Origin: G963662905 sp963676725
GTDB lineage: Bacteria > Bacteroidota > Bacteroidia > Bacteroidales > WRLA01
NCBI GenBank assembly: GCA_963676725.1
Contig: OY781463.1
Location: 4,278,001 to 4,342,000, forward strand
Reading direction: 5' to 3'
Length of the DNA: 64,000 bases
The translations under genes were made by a program, and so were the position numbers. Below the pieces are notes generated by a model. The model saw only the letters and a list, made by a program, of their open reading frames with translations. It was not told where the DNA came from and made no database searches. Each line of letters begins with the position of its first letter. The first letter of the stretch is position 1. Of the stretch, positions 17,129 to 25,220 are shown piece by piece.

Positions 17129-17193
17129 CCGCTTGAAAATTAGCAGGCTATGCCCCAAAGCATGCCCACTTCCATAAATTAAAGGTGATAACT

Positions 17194-17901
17194 ATGAAAA
17201 ATTTATCGGTTTCCTTGAAAAAGCTATGTGCTTTATTTTTCCTTCTAGCATCTTTGTCGGCGGTCGCACAAAACAAATATGGGCTTACTGTTCTCGAAAA
17301 TGTTGCCGATTATAAAGCAACAGTAGCAGACAATGAAATGAATAAATTATTGGATATTGAAGACGTTGCTCCTACAATTCAACTCGACATCCGTTATGCA
17401 ACGAAAAATAATTTTACCGGTGAAATTATTTATAATGCTCCGAAAGCCTATACGCGTGCACATGTAGCAAAGGCTTTAGCCCGGATTCAGAAGCAACTGG
17501 CAAAGCAAAATATCGGCTTGAAAATATTTGACGCATATCGTCCTTATGATGCCACACTCAAGTTTTATGAAGTTTATGGAGACACTAATTTTGTGGCATC
17601 CCCTTGGACGGGATCAAGGCATAATCGTGCTTGTGCTGTTGATGTAAGCCTGATTGACCTTTCTACAGGAAAAGAACTGGAAATGCCCACAGCTTTTGAT
17701 GACTTTTCGGAAAAAGCTGCGCCTGATTATGAAGATATTTCGGCTGAGGCAAAAAAGAACAGGGATTTATTAATCCGGATCATGGATCAATATGGTTTTA
17801 GCGTAAATGAACATGAATGGTGGCATTATGATATGAAAGGCTGGGAAAATTTTCAGCTGTTGAACCTTTCATTCGATGACTTAAAAAAGATACAATACTA
17901 A
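17194..17901 (+). CDS. D-alanyl-D-alanine dipeptidase (VanX/DdpX family)
   Basis: A 235-residue M15D peptidase with a signal peptide (1-25, ending SAVAQ). The zinc-site residues are present: SRHNRACAVD (H143, D150) and EHEWWH (E208, H211), with the catalytic Arg in DAYRP (R116). It cleaves D-Ala-D-Ala in the periplasm; in a sensitive organism this is for scavenging peptidoglycan fragments rather than vancomycin resistance, since no vanH/vanA genes are nearby. ATG 17194 is chosen over GTG 17185 because of the AAAGGTG spacing and the Lys-rich signal-peptide start. leuS follows after 16 bases. Confidence 0.9.
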   Translation: MKNLSVSLKKLCALFFLLASLSAVAQNKYGLTVLENVADYKATVADNEMNKLLDIEDVAPTIQLDIRYATKNNFTGEIIYNAPKAYTRAHVAKALARIQKQLAKQNIGLKIFDAYRPYDATLKFYEVYGDTNFVASPWTGSRHNRACAVDVSLIDLSTGKELEMPTAFDDFSEKAAPDYEDISAEAKKNRDLLIRIMDQYGFSVNEHEWWHYDMKGWENFQLLNLSFDDLKKIQY

Positions 17902-17917
17902 AAATACACAGAACAAA

Positions 17918-20707
17918 ATGGACTATAATTTTAAGGAAATAGAACCAAAATGGCAGGAATATTGGCGGAAGCATAAATCCTATAAGGCAGAAATTGACAC
18001 GAATAAACCCAAATATTATGTGCTGGATATGTTCCCATATCCTTCCGGAGCGGGTTTGCATGTTGGTCACCCTCTAGGATATATCGCCTCAGATATTCAT
18101 GCGCGCTATAAAAAACTTAAAGGCTTTAATGTGCTGCACCCAATGGGCTACGATGCTTATGGCCTGCCTGCAGAGCAATACGCCATACAAACAGGAACTC
18201 ATCCTGCCATTACCACCGAAAAAAACATTAAACGCTATCGTCAACAACTCGATCAGTTGGGATTCTCTTATGATTGGGATCGTGAAGTGCAAACTTGTGA
18301 CCCAAAATATTATAAATGGACCCAATGGACGTTTATTCAATTGTTTCAATCATGGTATAATCTGGAAACCAATAAAGCGGAAGCATTGGATGCCCTTGTG
18401 CAGTCTTTTGAAAAAGAAGGAAATGCCGGCATAAAAGCTGCTTGTAGTGATGCAGATGTATTTACTGCGGAGCAATGGAATGCCATGAGTGAAAAGCAAC
18501 AGCAGGAAATGCTGATGAACTACCGCTTGGCTTATCTTTCGGATACTATGGTGAATTGGTGCCCTGCTTTAGGAACGGTTTTGGCAAATGACGAAGTAAA
18601 AGACGGCCTTTCTGAACGCGGCGGACATCCTGTGGAACGCAAACTAATGAAACAATGGTCGCTCCGTATCTCTGCTTATGCGCTGCGATTACTCGAAGGT
18701 CTAAATAATATTGATTGGAGCGAATCATTGCGCGATATACAGCGCAACTGGATTGGCCGTTCCGAAGGAGCTTCTGTAAATTTTGGCATTAAAGGGCATG
18801 ATGAACTCATCGAAGTGTTTACTACCCGTCCTGATACAATTTTTGGCGCCACCTTTATGGTTTTGGCTCCGGAGCATGAGCTTGTATCGAAAATCACAAC
18901 AGAGGAAAATAGGAAAGCCGTTGAGGAATATGTCGTTTGGGCGAAAAATCGCTCGGAGCGTGAACGGATGTCGGAAGTAAAAAAAGTGAGTGGGCAGTTT
19001 ACCGGAGCTTACGGCATCAATCCTTTAAATGGAGAAGAAATTCCTATTTATATTGCTGATTATGTTTTGATTGCCTATGGAACGGGTGCAATTATGGCTG
19101 TTCCCGGTCACGATAGCCGCGACTTTGCCTTTGCGCGACATTTTGAATTGCCAATTATACAGGTTGTGAATAAAGTGGGCGAAGAAATCTCTGATCCATC
19201 CACCTGGGAAGATTCATACGACAGCAAAGAAGGCGTGATGATTCATTCCGGTTTTATCACAGGCATGGAAGTGAAAGAAGGCATCCGCGCAGCAATTCAA
19301 AAAATTGAGGAACAAAAATTGGGTTATGGAACCATTAATTACCGACTGCGCGATGCGATATTTAGCCGCCAAAGGTATTGGGGTGAGCCATTCCCAATTT
19401 ATTATAAAGATGGGGTTCCTTACGCCCTCGATGAGAGTGAGCTGCCACTTGAGCTGCCGGAAGTAGATAAATATTTGCCCACAGAAGATGGTGAACCCCC
19501 TTTGGCGCGTGCAAAAAACTGGAAAACCAAAGAAGGTTATCCTCTGGAAACAAACACAATGCCCGGTTTTGCCGGTTCTTCGGGATATTATCTTCGGTAT
19601 ATGGATCCCAATAATGAGCAAGAGTATTTTGGAAAAGAAGCCAATGAATATTGGCGCGCAGTGGATTTCTATCTAGGCGGTGATGAGCATGCAACAGGCC
19701 ACCTGATTTATGCCCGTTTCTGGAATATGTTCCTGTATGATATCGGAATGGTTTGTGAAGAAGAACCCTTTAAACGACTCATCAATCAGGGGAAAATCCA
19801 AGGACGATCAAGTTTCGTATATCGCATTAAAGGGACAAACACTTTTGTTTCTAAGGGATTAAAAAAAGAGCATGAAACACAGGCTCTTCACGTAGATATA
19901 GAAATTGTTGATAATGATATTCTGGATGTTGAAGCATTTAGGAATTGGCGTGCAGAGTATAAAAATGCCGAGTTTATCCTTGAAGACGGAAAGTATATTT
20001 GTGGCTGGGAGATAGAAAAAATGTCGAAATCCATGTACAATGTGCAAAATCCTGATGATCTTGTAGAGCGTTATGGTGCTGATACTTTTCGTTTGTATGA
20101 AATGTTCCTTGGCCCCATAGAAAACCATAAACCATGGGATACCAAAGGGATAGAAGGTGTATTTCGTTTTATCCGTAAATTATGGCGCTTATACCATAAT
20201 AATTTTGATCAGAATTTTGAGGTTTCTGATGATAAAGCCACAGCTGCCGAGCTTAAGGTGCTGCATGCAACCATTAAAAAAGTTCAGGACGACATCGAGC
20301 GACTTTCGTTTAATACCGTAGTCAGTAGCCTGATGATTTGCGTGAATGAATTAACGGAATTGAAGTGCAATAAAAAAGAAATCCTTGAGCCGATTAGTAT
20401 TTTGCTCGCTCCCTATGCGCCCCATCTTGCCGAAGAGCTTTGGTCATTATTGGGTCATAGTGAAAGTATTACAAAAGCAACATTCCCATCTTATGATGAG
20501 AAATATCTGAAAGAAGACAGCTTTGAATATCCTGTTTCCTTTAATGGGAAAATGCGTTTTAAAATGGCATTCCCAAGTGATGCCAAGCCAAAGGACATTG
20601 AAGCTGAAATTCTGAAAAGCGAGGCTGCACAAAAATATCTTGAGGGCAAAGAGGTTAAAAAAGTAATTGTTGTTCCCAAGAAGATTGTAAATATAGTTGT
20701 GAAATAA
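17918..20707 (+). CDS. leuS: leucyl-tRNA synthetase
   Basis: A 929-residue class I synthetase. The HIGH motif appears as HVGH at 48-51 after MFPYPSGAGL, and KMSKS at about residues 700-704 before MYNVQNPDDLVERYGADTFRLYEMFLGP. The CP1 editing domain lies in between, with the TTRPDTIFG and GTGAIMAVPGHDSRD motifs. It is somewhat longer than E. coli LeuS (860), with extra sequence of about 60 residues near 145-205, as in other Bacteroidota. It charges tRNA-Leu in the cytoplasm. A strong terminator follows. Confidence 0.97.
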   Translation: MDYNFKEIEPKWQEYWRKHKSYKAEIDTNKPKYYVLDMFPYPSGAGLHVGHPLGYIASDIHARYKKLKGFNVLHPMGYDAYGLPAEQYAIQTGTHPAITTEKNIKRYRQQLDQLGFSYDWDREVQTCDPKYYKWTQWTFIQLFQSWYNLETNKAEALDALVQSFEKEGNAGIKAACSDADVFTAEQWNAMSEKQQQEMLMNYRLAYLSDTMVNWCPALGTVLANDEVKDGLSERGGHPVERKLMKQWSLRISAYALRLLEGLNNIDWSESLRDIQRNWIGRSEGASVNFGIKGHDELIEVFTTRPDTIFGATFMVLAPEHELVSKITTEENRKAVEEYVVWAKNRSERERMSEVKKVSGQFTGAYGINPLNGEEIPIYIADYVLIAYGTGAIMAVPGHDSRDFAFARHFELPIIQVVNKVGEEISDPSTWEDSYDSKEGVMIHSGFITGMEVKEGIRAAIQKIEEQKLGYGTINYRLRDAIFSRQRYWGEPFPIYYKDGVPYALDESELPLELPEVDKYLPTEDGEPPLARAKNWKTKEGYPLETNTMPGFAGSSGYYLRYMDPNNEQEYFGKEANEYWRAVDFYLGGDEHATGHLIYARFWNMFLYDIGMVCEEEPFKRLINQGKIQGRSSFVYRIKGTNTFVSKGLKKEHETQALHVDIEIVDNDILDVEAFRNWRAEYKNAEFILEDGKYICGWEIEKMSKSMYNVQNPDDLVERYGADTFRLYEMFLGPIENHKPWDTKGIEGVFRFIRKLWRLYHNNFDQNFEVSDDKATAAELKVLHATIKKVQDDIERLSFNTVVSSLMICVNELTELKCNKKEILEPISILLAPYAPHLAEELWSLLGHSESITKATFPSYDEKYLKEDSFEYPVSFNGKMRFKMAFPSDAKPKDIEAEILKSEAAQKYLEGKEVKKVIVVPKKIVNIVVK

Positions 20708-20725
20708 AACAACTATTTTTATAAA

Positions 20726-20759
20726 AAAAGAGCGGAACCAAATCGGATTCCGCTCTTTT
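20726..20759 (+). terminator. bidirectional terminator between leuS and a convergent gene
   Basis: GAGCGGAA at 20730-20737 pairs with TTCCGCTC at 20748-20755, with A7 before and TTTTG after. It should stop leuS transcripts and those of the minus-strand gene ending at 20799. Confidence 0.85.
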
Positions 20760-20798
20760 GCTTTCGACGAATTTATTTCAGAAAGAACAATACTATAT

Positions 20799-21968
20799 CT
20801 AATTAAATATCAGCTTTTTATTAAGCTTAATAAATACATTAATCGTTTTCAGGTGGATGTAGACGAAGGGCAATAGAAGGACGAAATAAGCAATAGAAAA
20901 TTTATCTAGGATGCCATTTTGAACGACTCCAAAATGAATGAAAAACATCCCAAAAACCACAAAAGCAACCCCGGGACAAATTAAGGACAAACTTCCGGGA
21001 CTTTTTTTCTTGCCACCCACATAATCTTTAAAATAGCCGATTTTTTTCATAACGCCATATCCAACAGCGCCATTAAGGATTTGCATTGCCACAATTCCTG
21101 CTGTAACAACAAATAGTGATGCATTAGATACCGGATCGCCATAATGATGATCTAAGCCAAACATCAAACGAATTGCTGCAATACCAATCAGTGTAAGAAA
21201 TGGAATAACAACCCATAGGGTTGGACTACCTTCCACGGCAATCCCTTTTTCAATAATGCTCCTAAAACCAAGCGTGTACTTAACAATAGCAAGGATAACC
21301 GAAAGAGATAAGAACAGGATGCCCATAAAAATACCAATCGAATTTACTTGAATTGTATGGCTCATTGCGCCGGGCGCAGCGAAACCGACGGCAATCATGG
21401 CAAATGTGAAAATAGACAGCATATTGCTAAGGTTATTGGTGTTCACAAAATTAGCGTCGCCAACAGCAAATACACGCACCATATACCGGCCAAAAATACT
21501 AAGTGCATAAAATCCTACAGCACCAAAACCAAGCAATGTAAGAGGAAATAAATACTCAATATTCGCCCATAAATCCGGGATAAGAACAGCTCCAAGCACT
21601 AAGAAAACATTGATTGTCATAGACAAGGTTAAGGGAATGGCCATAAAGGAAATCGCTGCCGGGGAATCCTTCATCGATATATATGAAGGACTGTGCTTAA
21701 ATTTGTTATACTCAATAAAATTCCAAATCAGCAAACGGATATGCAATAAAGCAAAGGCAATTAGCCCACTAATTGCAAGGATAATACCTACTTTGGTAAA
21801 AACTGAGCCTTGCCCAAAAGAATCAATGAGGTGGTTAAATGTTACCATGGGTGTCCCTTTATGCGGTACCATAAACTGCAAATAAATAAAAAACGAAACG
21901 GAAAGCCCTCCCGCTCCCAGGGCAGATAAAAAATACAGCGGGTTAAAAGTGTCTCCTAATTTTTTCAT
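20799..21968 (-). CDS. polytopic membrane protein, possibly TsoY/TDT-like
   Basis: A 389-residue protein with about ten hydrophobic segments and an N-terminus NPLYFLSALGAGGLSVSFFIYL. The general look, and my recollection of that N-terminal signature, point to the TsoY family (seleno)proteins, distant relatives of TehA/SLAC1 anion channels; this is a moderate-to-low confidence family call. If that is right, this copy uses no selenocysteine, since the frame has no internal TGA; the only cysteines are those near IPD/LLCPG-type sites such as SLICPGVAF. The transported substrate is unknown. It has its own promoter at 21998-22029. Confidence 0.6.
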   Translation of the reverse strand: MKKLGDTFNPLYFLSALGAGGLSVSFFIYLQFMVPHKGTPMVTFNHLIDSFGQGSVFTKVGIILAISGLIAFALLHIRLLIWNFIEYNKFKHSPSYISMKDSPAAISFMAIPLTLSMTINVFLVLGAVLIPDLWANIEYLFPLTLLGFGAVGFYALSIFGRYMVRVFAVGDANFVNTNNLSNMLSIFTFAMIAVGFAAPGAMSHTIQVNSIGIFMGILFLSLSVILAIVKYTLGFRSIIEKGIAVEGSPTLWVVIPFLTLIGIAAIRLMFGLDHHYGDPVSNASLFVVTAGIVAMQILNGAVGYGVMKKIGYFKDYVGGKKKSPGSLSLICPGVAFVVFGMFFIHFGVVQNGILDKFSIAYFVLLLPFVYIHLKTINVFIKLNKKLIFN

Positions 21969-21997
21969 AATACTATTTTGCTTTTAGTTTGAAGCCG

Positions 21998-22029
21998 CAA
22001 AAATACATCTAAAAATCTACATATGTCAA
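21998..22029 (-). promoter_or_regulatory. promoter of the polytopic membrane protein gene
   Basis: On the minus strand TTG (plus-strand 22027-22029) and TATTTTTG (plus-strand 21998-22005) are 21 bases apart. Apart from this and the terminator at 22301-22333, the gap 21969-22349 shows nothing recognisable. Confidence 0.6.
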
Positions 22030-22300
22030 CACTTTGGCTGTATTTTTTGTTTTCGTTAGTATTTATCCAGTAATTGTTTGTATCAATGCCTGATTATTCG
22101 ATCTATACAACACAGAAGAAAATATATTTCTTGGGGATTTTCAAACAGTAGAGACTATCTGCTTTTCCAATGTTTGCTGTATTCAGGAATAACATCTAGG
22201 AATCTGGAGCCTATTCAATAAATACAGCATCAAGCAACAAAAAGGAGAAAACAGCATTCAAAATGAAGCTTGCTAATTTCAAAGAGTATTTTATACAAAC

Positions 22301-22333
22301 AAAAAAAGCCGGCCCTTGTGGCCGGCTTTTTTT
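22301..22333 (-). terminator. strong terminator after the lipoprotein gene
   Basis: A7-GCCGGCC at 22301-22314 pairs with GGCCGGC-T7 at 22320-22333 around a 6-base-or-less loop. It lies 17 bases past the stop of the minus-strand lipoprotein gene. Confidence 0.9.
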
Positions 22334-22349
22334 ATGCTAAAATTTTGTT

Positions 22350-22916
22350 CTAATTTAAAGGAGCAATCGTAATTTGCACTGTAGAAAGCCACTCCATCCC
22401 CACAAGTCCAAAAGGAACAGGTCCGTTCAAAGTGCCATACAGCCGTGTATGAAACTGTTCCGCTTGAAGATAAGTTGTCAGGTCGTTGTTTTCAAAAATA
22501 AAATCAACAGTAGTGCTGCCGTCTTCAATGGTTCCCGTAGTGGCTAACTGAACTTCATCTGAAAAATCAGCTAAGAATGCCGCACTAATACGCATATTCT
22601 CGACAAAATCGAAATTTGCACCATCAGGGCTTAGAATACTTACTGTAATTTTCGTGAAAGTTGCTCCTTCCAGGGCTCCGGAACTGACATTGTTTGCATT
22701 TAAGATACTGTCAATATTCACGCTAATTGTAGTTTCTGCCAAAACTACTTCAGTAGCTTTAAAATTTAATGAATCGAGCTCAAACTGAACTGCGGGCAGG
22801 TCGTAGTTTACTTCAAATGTAGCCAAGTCGTTTATCGCATCTTTTGTTTCATCACATGATTGAAACAAGCCAAAACCTAAAACTAGGAGCACGAGGGCAA
22901 ATAAGTTCTTTTTCAT
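22350..22916 (-). CDS. hypothetical lipoprotein
   Basis: A 188-residue protein with a lipoprotein signal: a hydrophobic stretch at 4-17 and the lipobox LFQSC, with the modified cysteine at 21. Acidic residues (DETKD) directly after the cysteine fit surface export signals known in some Bacteroidota. The rest is beta-rich with no cysteine and no catalytic motif, and I do not recognise a family. A TATCTTTG -7 box lies on the minus strand at 22948-22955, about 32 bases before the ATG. The gene is monocistronic with its own terminator. Confidence 0.8.
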   Translation of the reverse strand: MKKNLFALVLLVLGFGLFQSCDETKDAINDLATFEVNYDLPAVQFELDSLNFKATEVVLAETTISVNIDSILNANNVSSGALEGATFTKITVSILSPDGANFDFVENMRISAAFLADFSDEVQLATTGTIEDGSTTVDFIFENNDLTTYLQAEQFHTRLYGTLNGPVPFGLVGMEWLSTVQITIAPLN

Positions 22917-22947
22917 CTTGTATAATGTTTAATTAATTATTTCAGAG

Positions 22948-22955
22948 CAAAGATA
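22948..22955 (-). promoter_or_regulatory. -7 box of the lipoprotein gene
   Basis: TATCTTTG on the minus strand fits TAnnTTTG. The -33 region has no TTG. The leader would be about 27 bases. Confidence 0.4.
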
Positions 22956-23052
22956 TAAAAAAGTTGAAGAGCACCCCTTTCTTAACATATCCTTAGCATT
23001 TCAACACCTACACTTTGTACGTTCTCAGCAGAAATTTTCCGCTAAAACCGAA

Positions 23053-23078
23053 AAAAGCCCCTGTATTCAGAGGCTTTT
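23053..23078 (-). terminator. terminator after the small heat-shock gene
   Basis: AAAAGCCCCTG at 23053-23063 pairs with CAGAGGCTTTT at 23068-23078 with one mismatch, 18 bases after the hsp20 stop. Confidence 0.8.
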
Positions 23079-23095
23079 ATGCAAAGTTTTGTTGA

Positions 23096-23521
23096 TTAGT
23101 TGATGCTGATTTCCCTGCTCAGCTTACTCTTATCTTCTGCTTTTATTGGCAAAACGAGTTTCAGGATTCCATCAGTATATTCTGCTGAAATATTTTCCTG
23201 ATCGATGCTTTTGGGCAGAGTGTAACTGCGACTGAATGAGCCATATACAAACTCCCTACGGGTAAAATTCCGCTCATCGCCTTTTGTTGTTTCCTTTTCG
23301 CTTGAGATGGTTAATACGTCTTTTTCAATATTGATTTTAAAATCCTCTTTTTTTAATCCGGGAATTGCCAGCTCAAGTTCAAAACCACTTTCAGATTCAA
23401 CAATATTTGTTGCTGGGGAACATTCGTGCTTGCTGTGCCTAAAACGTTCTGTTTGCTGTTGAAACAATGAGTCAAATAAATCTGAATAATTTGCTTGGTT
23501 ACGCCATTTTGTAATTGTCAT
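23096..23521 (-). CDS. Hsp20/alpha-crystallin small heat-shock protein
   Basis: A 141-residue holdase chaperone. The alpha-crystallin domain runs from about residue 38 to 130: FELELAIPGLKKEDFKINIEKDVLTIS, FVYGSFSRSYTLP and the AEYTDGILKLVLP strand, followed by a C-terminal EISIN tail that resembles the IxI oligomerisation motif. It binds unfolding proteins in the cytoplasm. Unusually for this genome, the ATG has a full AAGGAGG Shine-Dalgarno site (plus-strand 23530-23536) at good spacing. Three copies of an operator-like motif lie upstream (23620-23747). Confidence 0.94.
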   Translation of the reverse strand: MTITKWRNQANYSDLFDSLFQQQTERFRHSKHECSPATNIVESESGFELELAIPGLKKEDFKINIEKDVLTISSEKETTKGDERNFTRREFVYGSFSRSYTLPKSIDQENISAEYTDGILKLVLPIKAEDKSKLSREISIN

Positions 23522-23619
23522 TTTTTGGTCCTCCTTATTTTGTTTGTTTTAAAAATTCATTTGTTTTGTAGATTGCTATTCTCAATTCCTATGCCAATGA
23601 ATTCTATTTAATTTTTTAA

Positions 23620-23747
23620 GACAATATGTCAGATGATGAAAATATTGAGCGTCAAAATGTCTTGTTTTTTGATTTACACTTTACTCCATCTCCATTTTTA
23701 CATCCCTTATAAGTCATATAATCAATGGAATACACTGACGTTTTGAT
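23620..23747. promoter_or_regulatory. three-copy operator-like motif upstream of hsp20
   Basis: GACAATATGTC at 23620-23630, GTCAAAATGTC at 23651-23661 and, on the minus strand, ATCAAAACGTC at 23737-23747 agree at nine or more of eleven positions in pairwise comparison with the middle copy. The first two are 31 bases apart, about three helical turns. The position between divergent hsp20 and the flippase-like gene suggests a regulator site; which gene it controls is not known. Nothing else is seen in 23522-23886 except the -7 box at 23860. Confidence 0.4.
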
Positions 23748-23859
23748 GAATATTATATACTTATCTTCGCGGGGGATTTGCCCTCTTTCTTTCGACTAAA
23801 AAATGATGAATCTCCGCTATTTGAGCAAAAACAGTTTTCTATTGTTTTTTATTTAGTTC

Positions 23860-23867
23860 TACATTTG
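23860..23867 (+). promoter_or_regulatory. -7 box of the second flippase-like gene
   Basis: TACATTTG fits TAnnTTTG, 19 bases before the ATG. The -33 region is T-rich but has no correctly spaced TTG. Confidence 0.5.
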
Positions 23868-23886
23868 CATCCTTAAAGCAAAAACA

Positions 23887-24963
23887 ATGTCGCGCGAGCA
23901 CAGACGCATTCTTCGTTTTTTCAGTCTTAAGCGTATCATATGGCCGATACTTATTGGCTTAGGTGTAGCTACATGGATGTTTGTGCGCAGTTTTGATAAG
24001 CAAACGCTTGAAAACATCCATTGGTCTTTTTATAGCATTATTTGGTTTTTTACTGCCATAATCCTCATGATTATCAGGGATGTGGCTTATATGTACCGGA
24101 TTCGTTTACTCACCGACAAACAACTGAGTTGGCGTCGTTCCTTTGATGTAATCATGCTCTGGGAATTCGCCTCATCAATTACACCTTCTGTGGTTGGAGG
24201 TTCGGCTATTGCAATGTATATTGTTAGTCGTGAAGGCATTAAAACAGGTCGGGCAACAGCCATCGTACTAATTACCGCTTTTCTTGATGAGCTCTTTTAT
24301 GTAACTATGGTTCCTGTGGTTTTTCTACTGGCCGGCCCAACAGTTCTTTTTAATTATAATGGTAGTTTTCAGCTTTTTAACACATCTTTTGGTGCCGTTG
24401 GCATTTTTGTGATTGGCTATATTTTTATGCTAATCTTAATTTCTATCATTAGTTATGGGGTCTTTTTCCAGCCAAGAGGCTTTAAATGGCTTCTATTATG
24501 GGTCTTCAAAATCCCTTTTCTTCGCAAATGGCGCATACAGGCTGGCGAAACCGGAAATGAAATTATAACGACAAGCCATGAAATGAAAGGAAAGCCATTT
24601 GTATTTTGGCTGAAAGCATATTTTGCAACATTCTTTAGCTGGACAGCCCGCTTTTGGGTGGTTAATTTTCTGATAATGATGGTGATCCCCGTAAATCAAC
24701 ATTTTATGATTTACGCCAAGCAATTGGTGATGTGGGTCATTATGCTGATTAGCCCAACCCCGGGCGGAAGTGGTATTGCTGAAATAATATTTTCAGATTT
24801 TCTCGGCGAATTTATACCAGTGGGCGCTTCGGCAGCATTGGCTCTATTATGGCGGTTAATTAGCTATTATCCATATCTTTTTATTGGTGCACTCATCCTA
24901 CCGGGATGGTTGAAACGGGTTTATAGCCGTAAGCATATCAGAATGATTAAAAACGAAGCATAA
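23887..24963 (+). CDS. YbhN/MprF-like flippase-domain membrane protein
   Basis: A 358-residue member of the lysylphosphatidylglycerol synthase transmembrane-region family, with a basic N-terminus and about eight hydrophobic segments. The conserved core is EFASSITPSVVGGSAIAMYIVSREG with ITAFLDELFY after it, and SPTPGGSGIAEIIFSDF near the C-terminus (the PTPGG motif). It is only distantly like the protein at 8599. A role in moving or binding lipid-linked substrates is inferred from the fold. The gene is transcribed alone, away from hsp20. Confidence 0.82.
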   Translation: MSREHRRILRFFSLKRIIWPILIGLGVATWMFVRSFDKQTLENIHWSFYSIIWFFTAIILMIIRDVAYMYRIRLLTDKQLSWRRSFDVIMLWEFASSITPSVVGGSAIAMYIVSREGIKTGRATAIVLITAFLDELFYVTMVPVVFLLAGPTVLFNYNGSFQLFNTSFGAVGIFVIGYIFMLILISIISYGVFFQPRGFKWLLLWVFKIPFLRKWRIQAGETGNEIITTSHEMKGKPFVFWLKAYFATFFSWTARFWVVNFLIMMVIPVNQHFMIYAKQLVMWVIMLISPTPGGSGIAEIIFSDFLGEFIPVGASAALALLWRLISYYPYLFIGALILPGWLKRVYSRKHIRMIKNEA

Positions 24964-25023
24964 CAGCATGGACACTGCGCTTTACATTGTGTGCTCGAAG
25001 ACACATGCCCTTGGTATTTGTTT

Positions 25024-25210
25024 CAGGCTTACAGCCTGATTTCTATTTCTTATACTTTGATTAACAGGGCGTTCCTTTTGTTGTTGCAGCCCTACAGGCT
25101 GCTTTTTGAAACATCCTGTATTGTGCAAATTCCAACCTAATACCTTTTTTTAGCCTTTTGCTGCTTATAGATATGCTGTTTCGGTACTGAATTAACAGGC
25201 TGTAAGTCTG
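25024..25210. repeat. cluster of small palindromes
   Basis: Three related hairpins lie between two convergent genes: CAGGCT-TAC-AGCCTG at 25024-25038, GCAGCC-CTACA-GGCTGC at 25086-25102 (followed by TTTTTG, so also a likely terminator for the upstream gene), and ACAGGCTGTAAGTCTGC at about 25195-25211. They share an AGGCTGTA core in both orientations and look like a REP-type dispersed repeat. No gene is seen in 24964-25220. Confidence 0.6.
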
Positions 25211-25220
25211 CAACAAGCTA

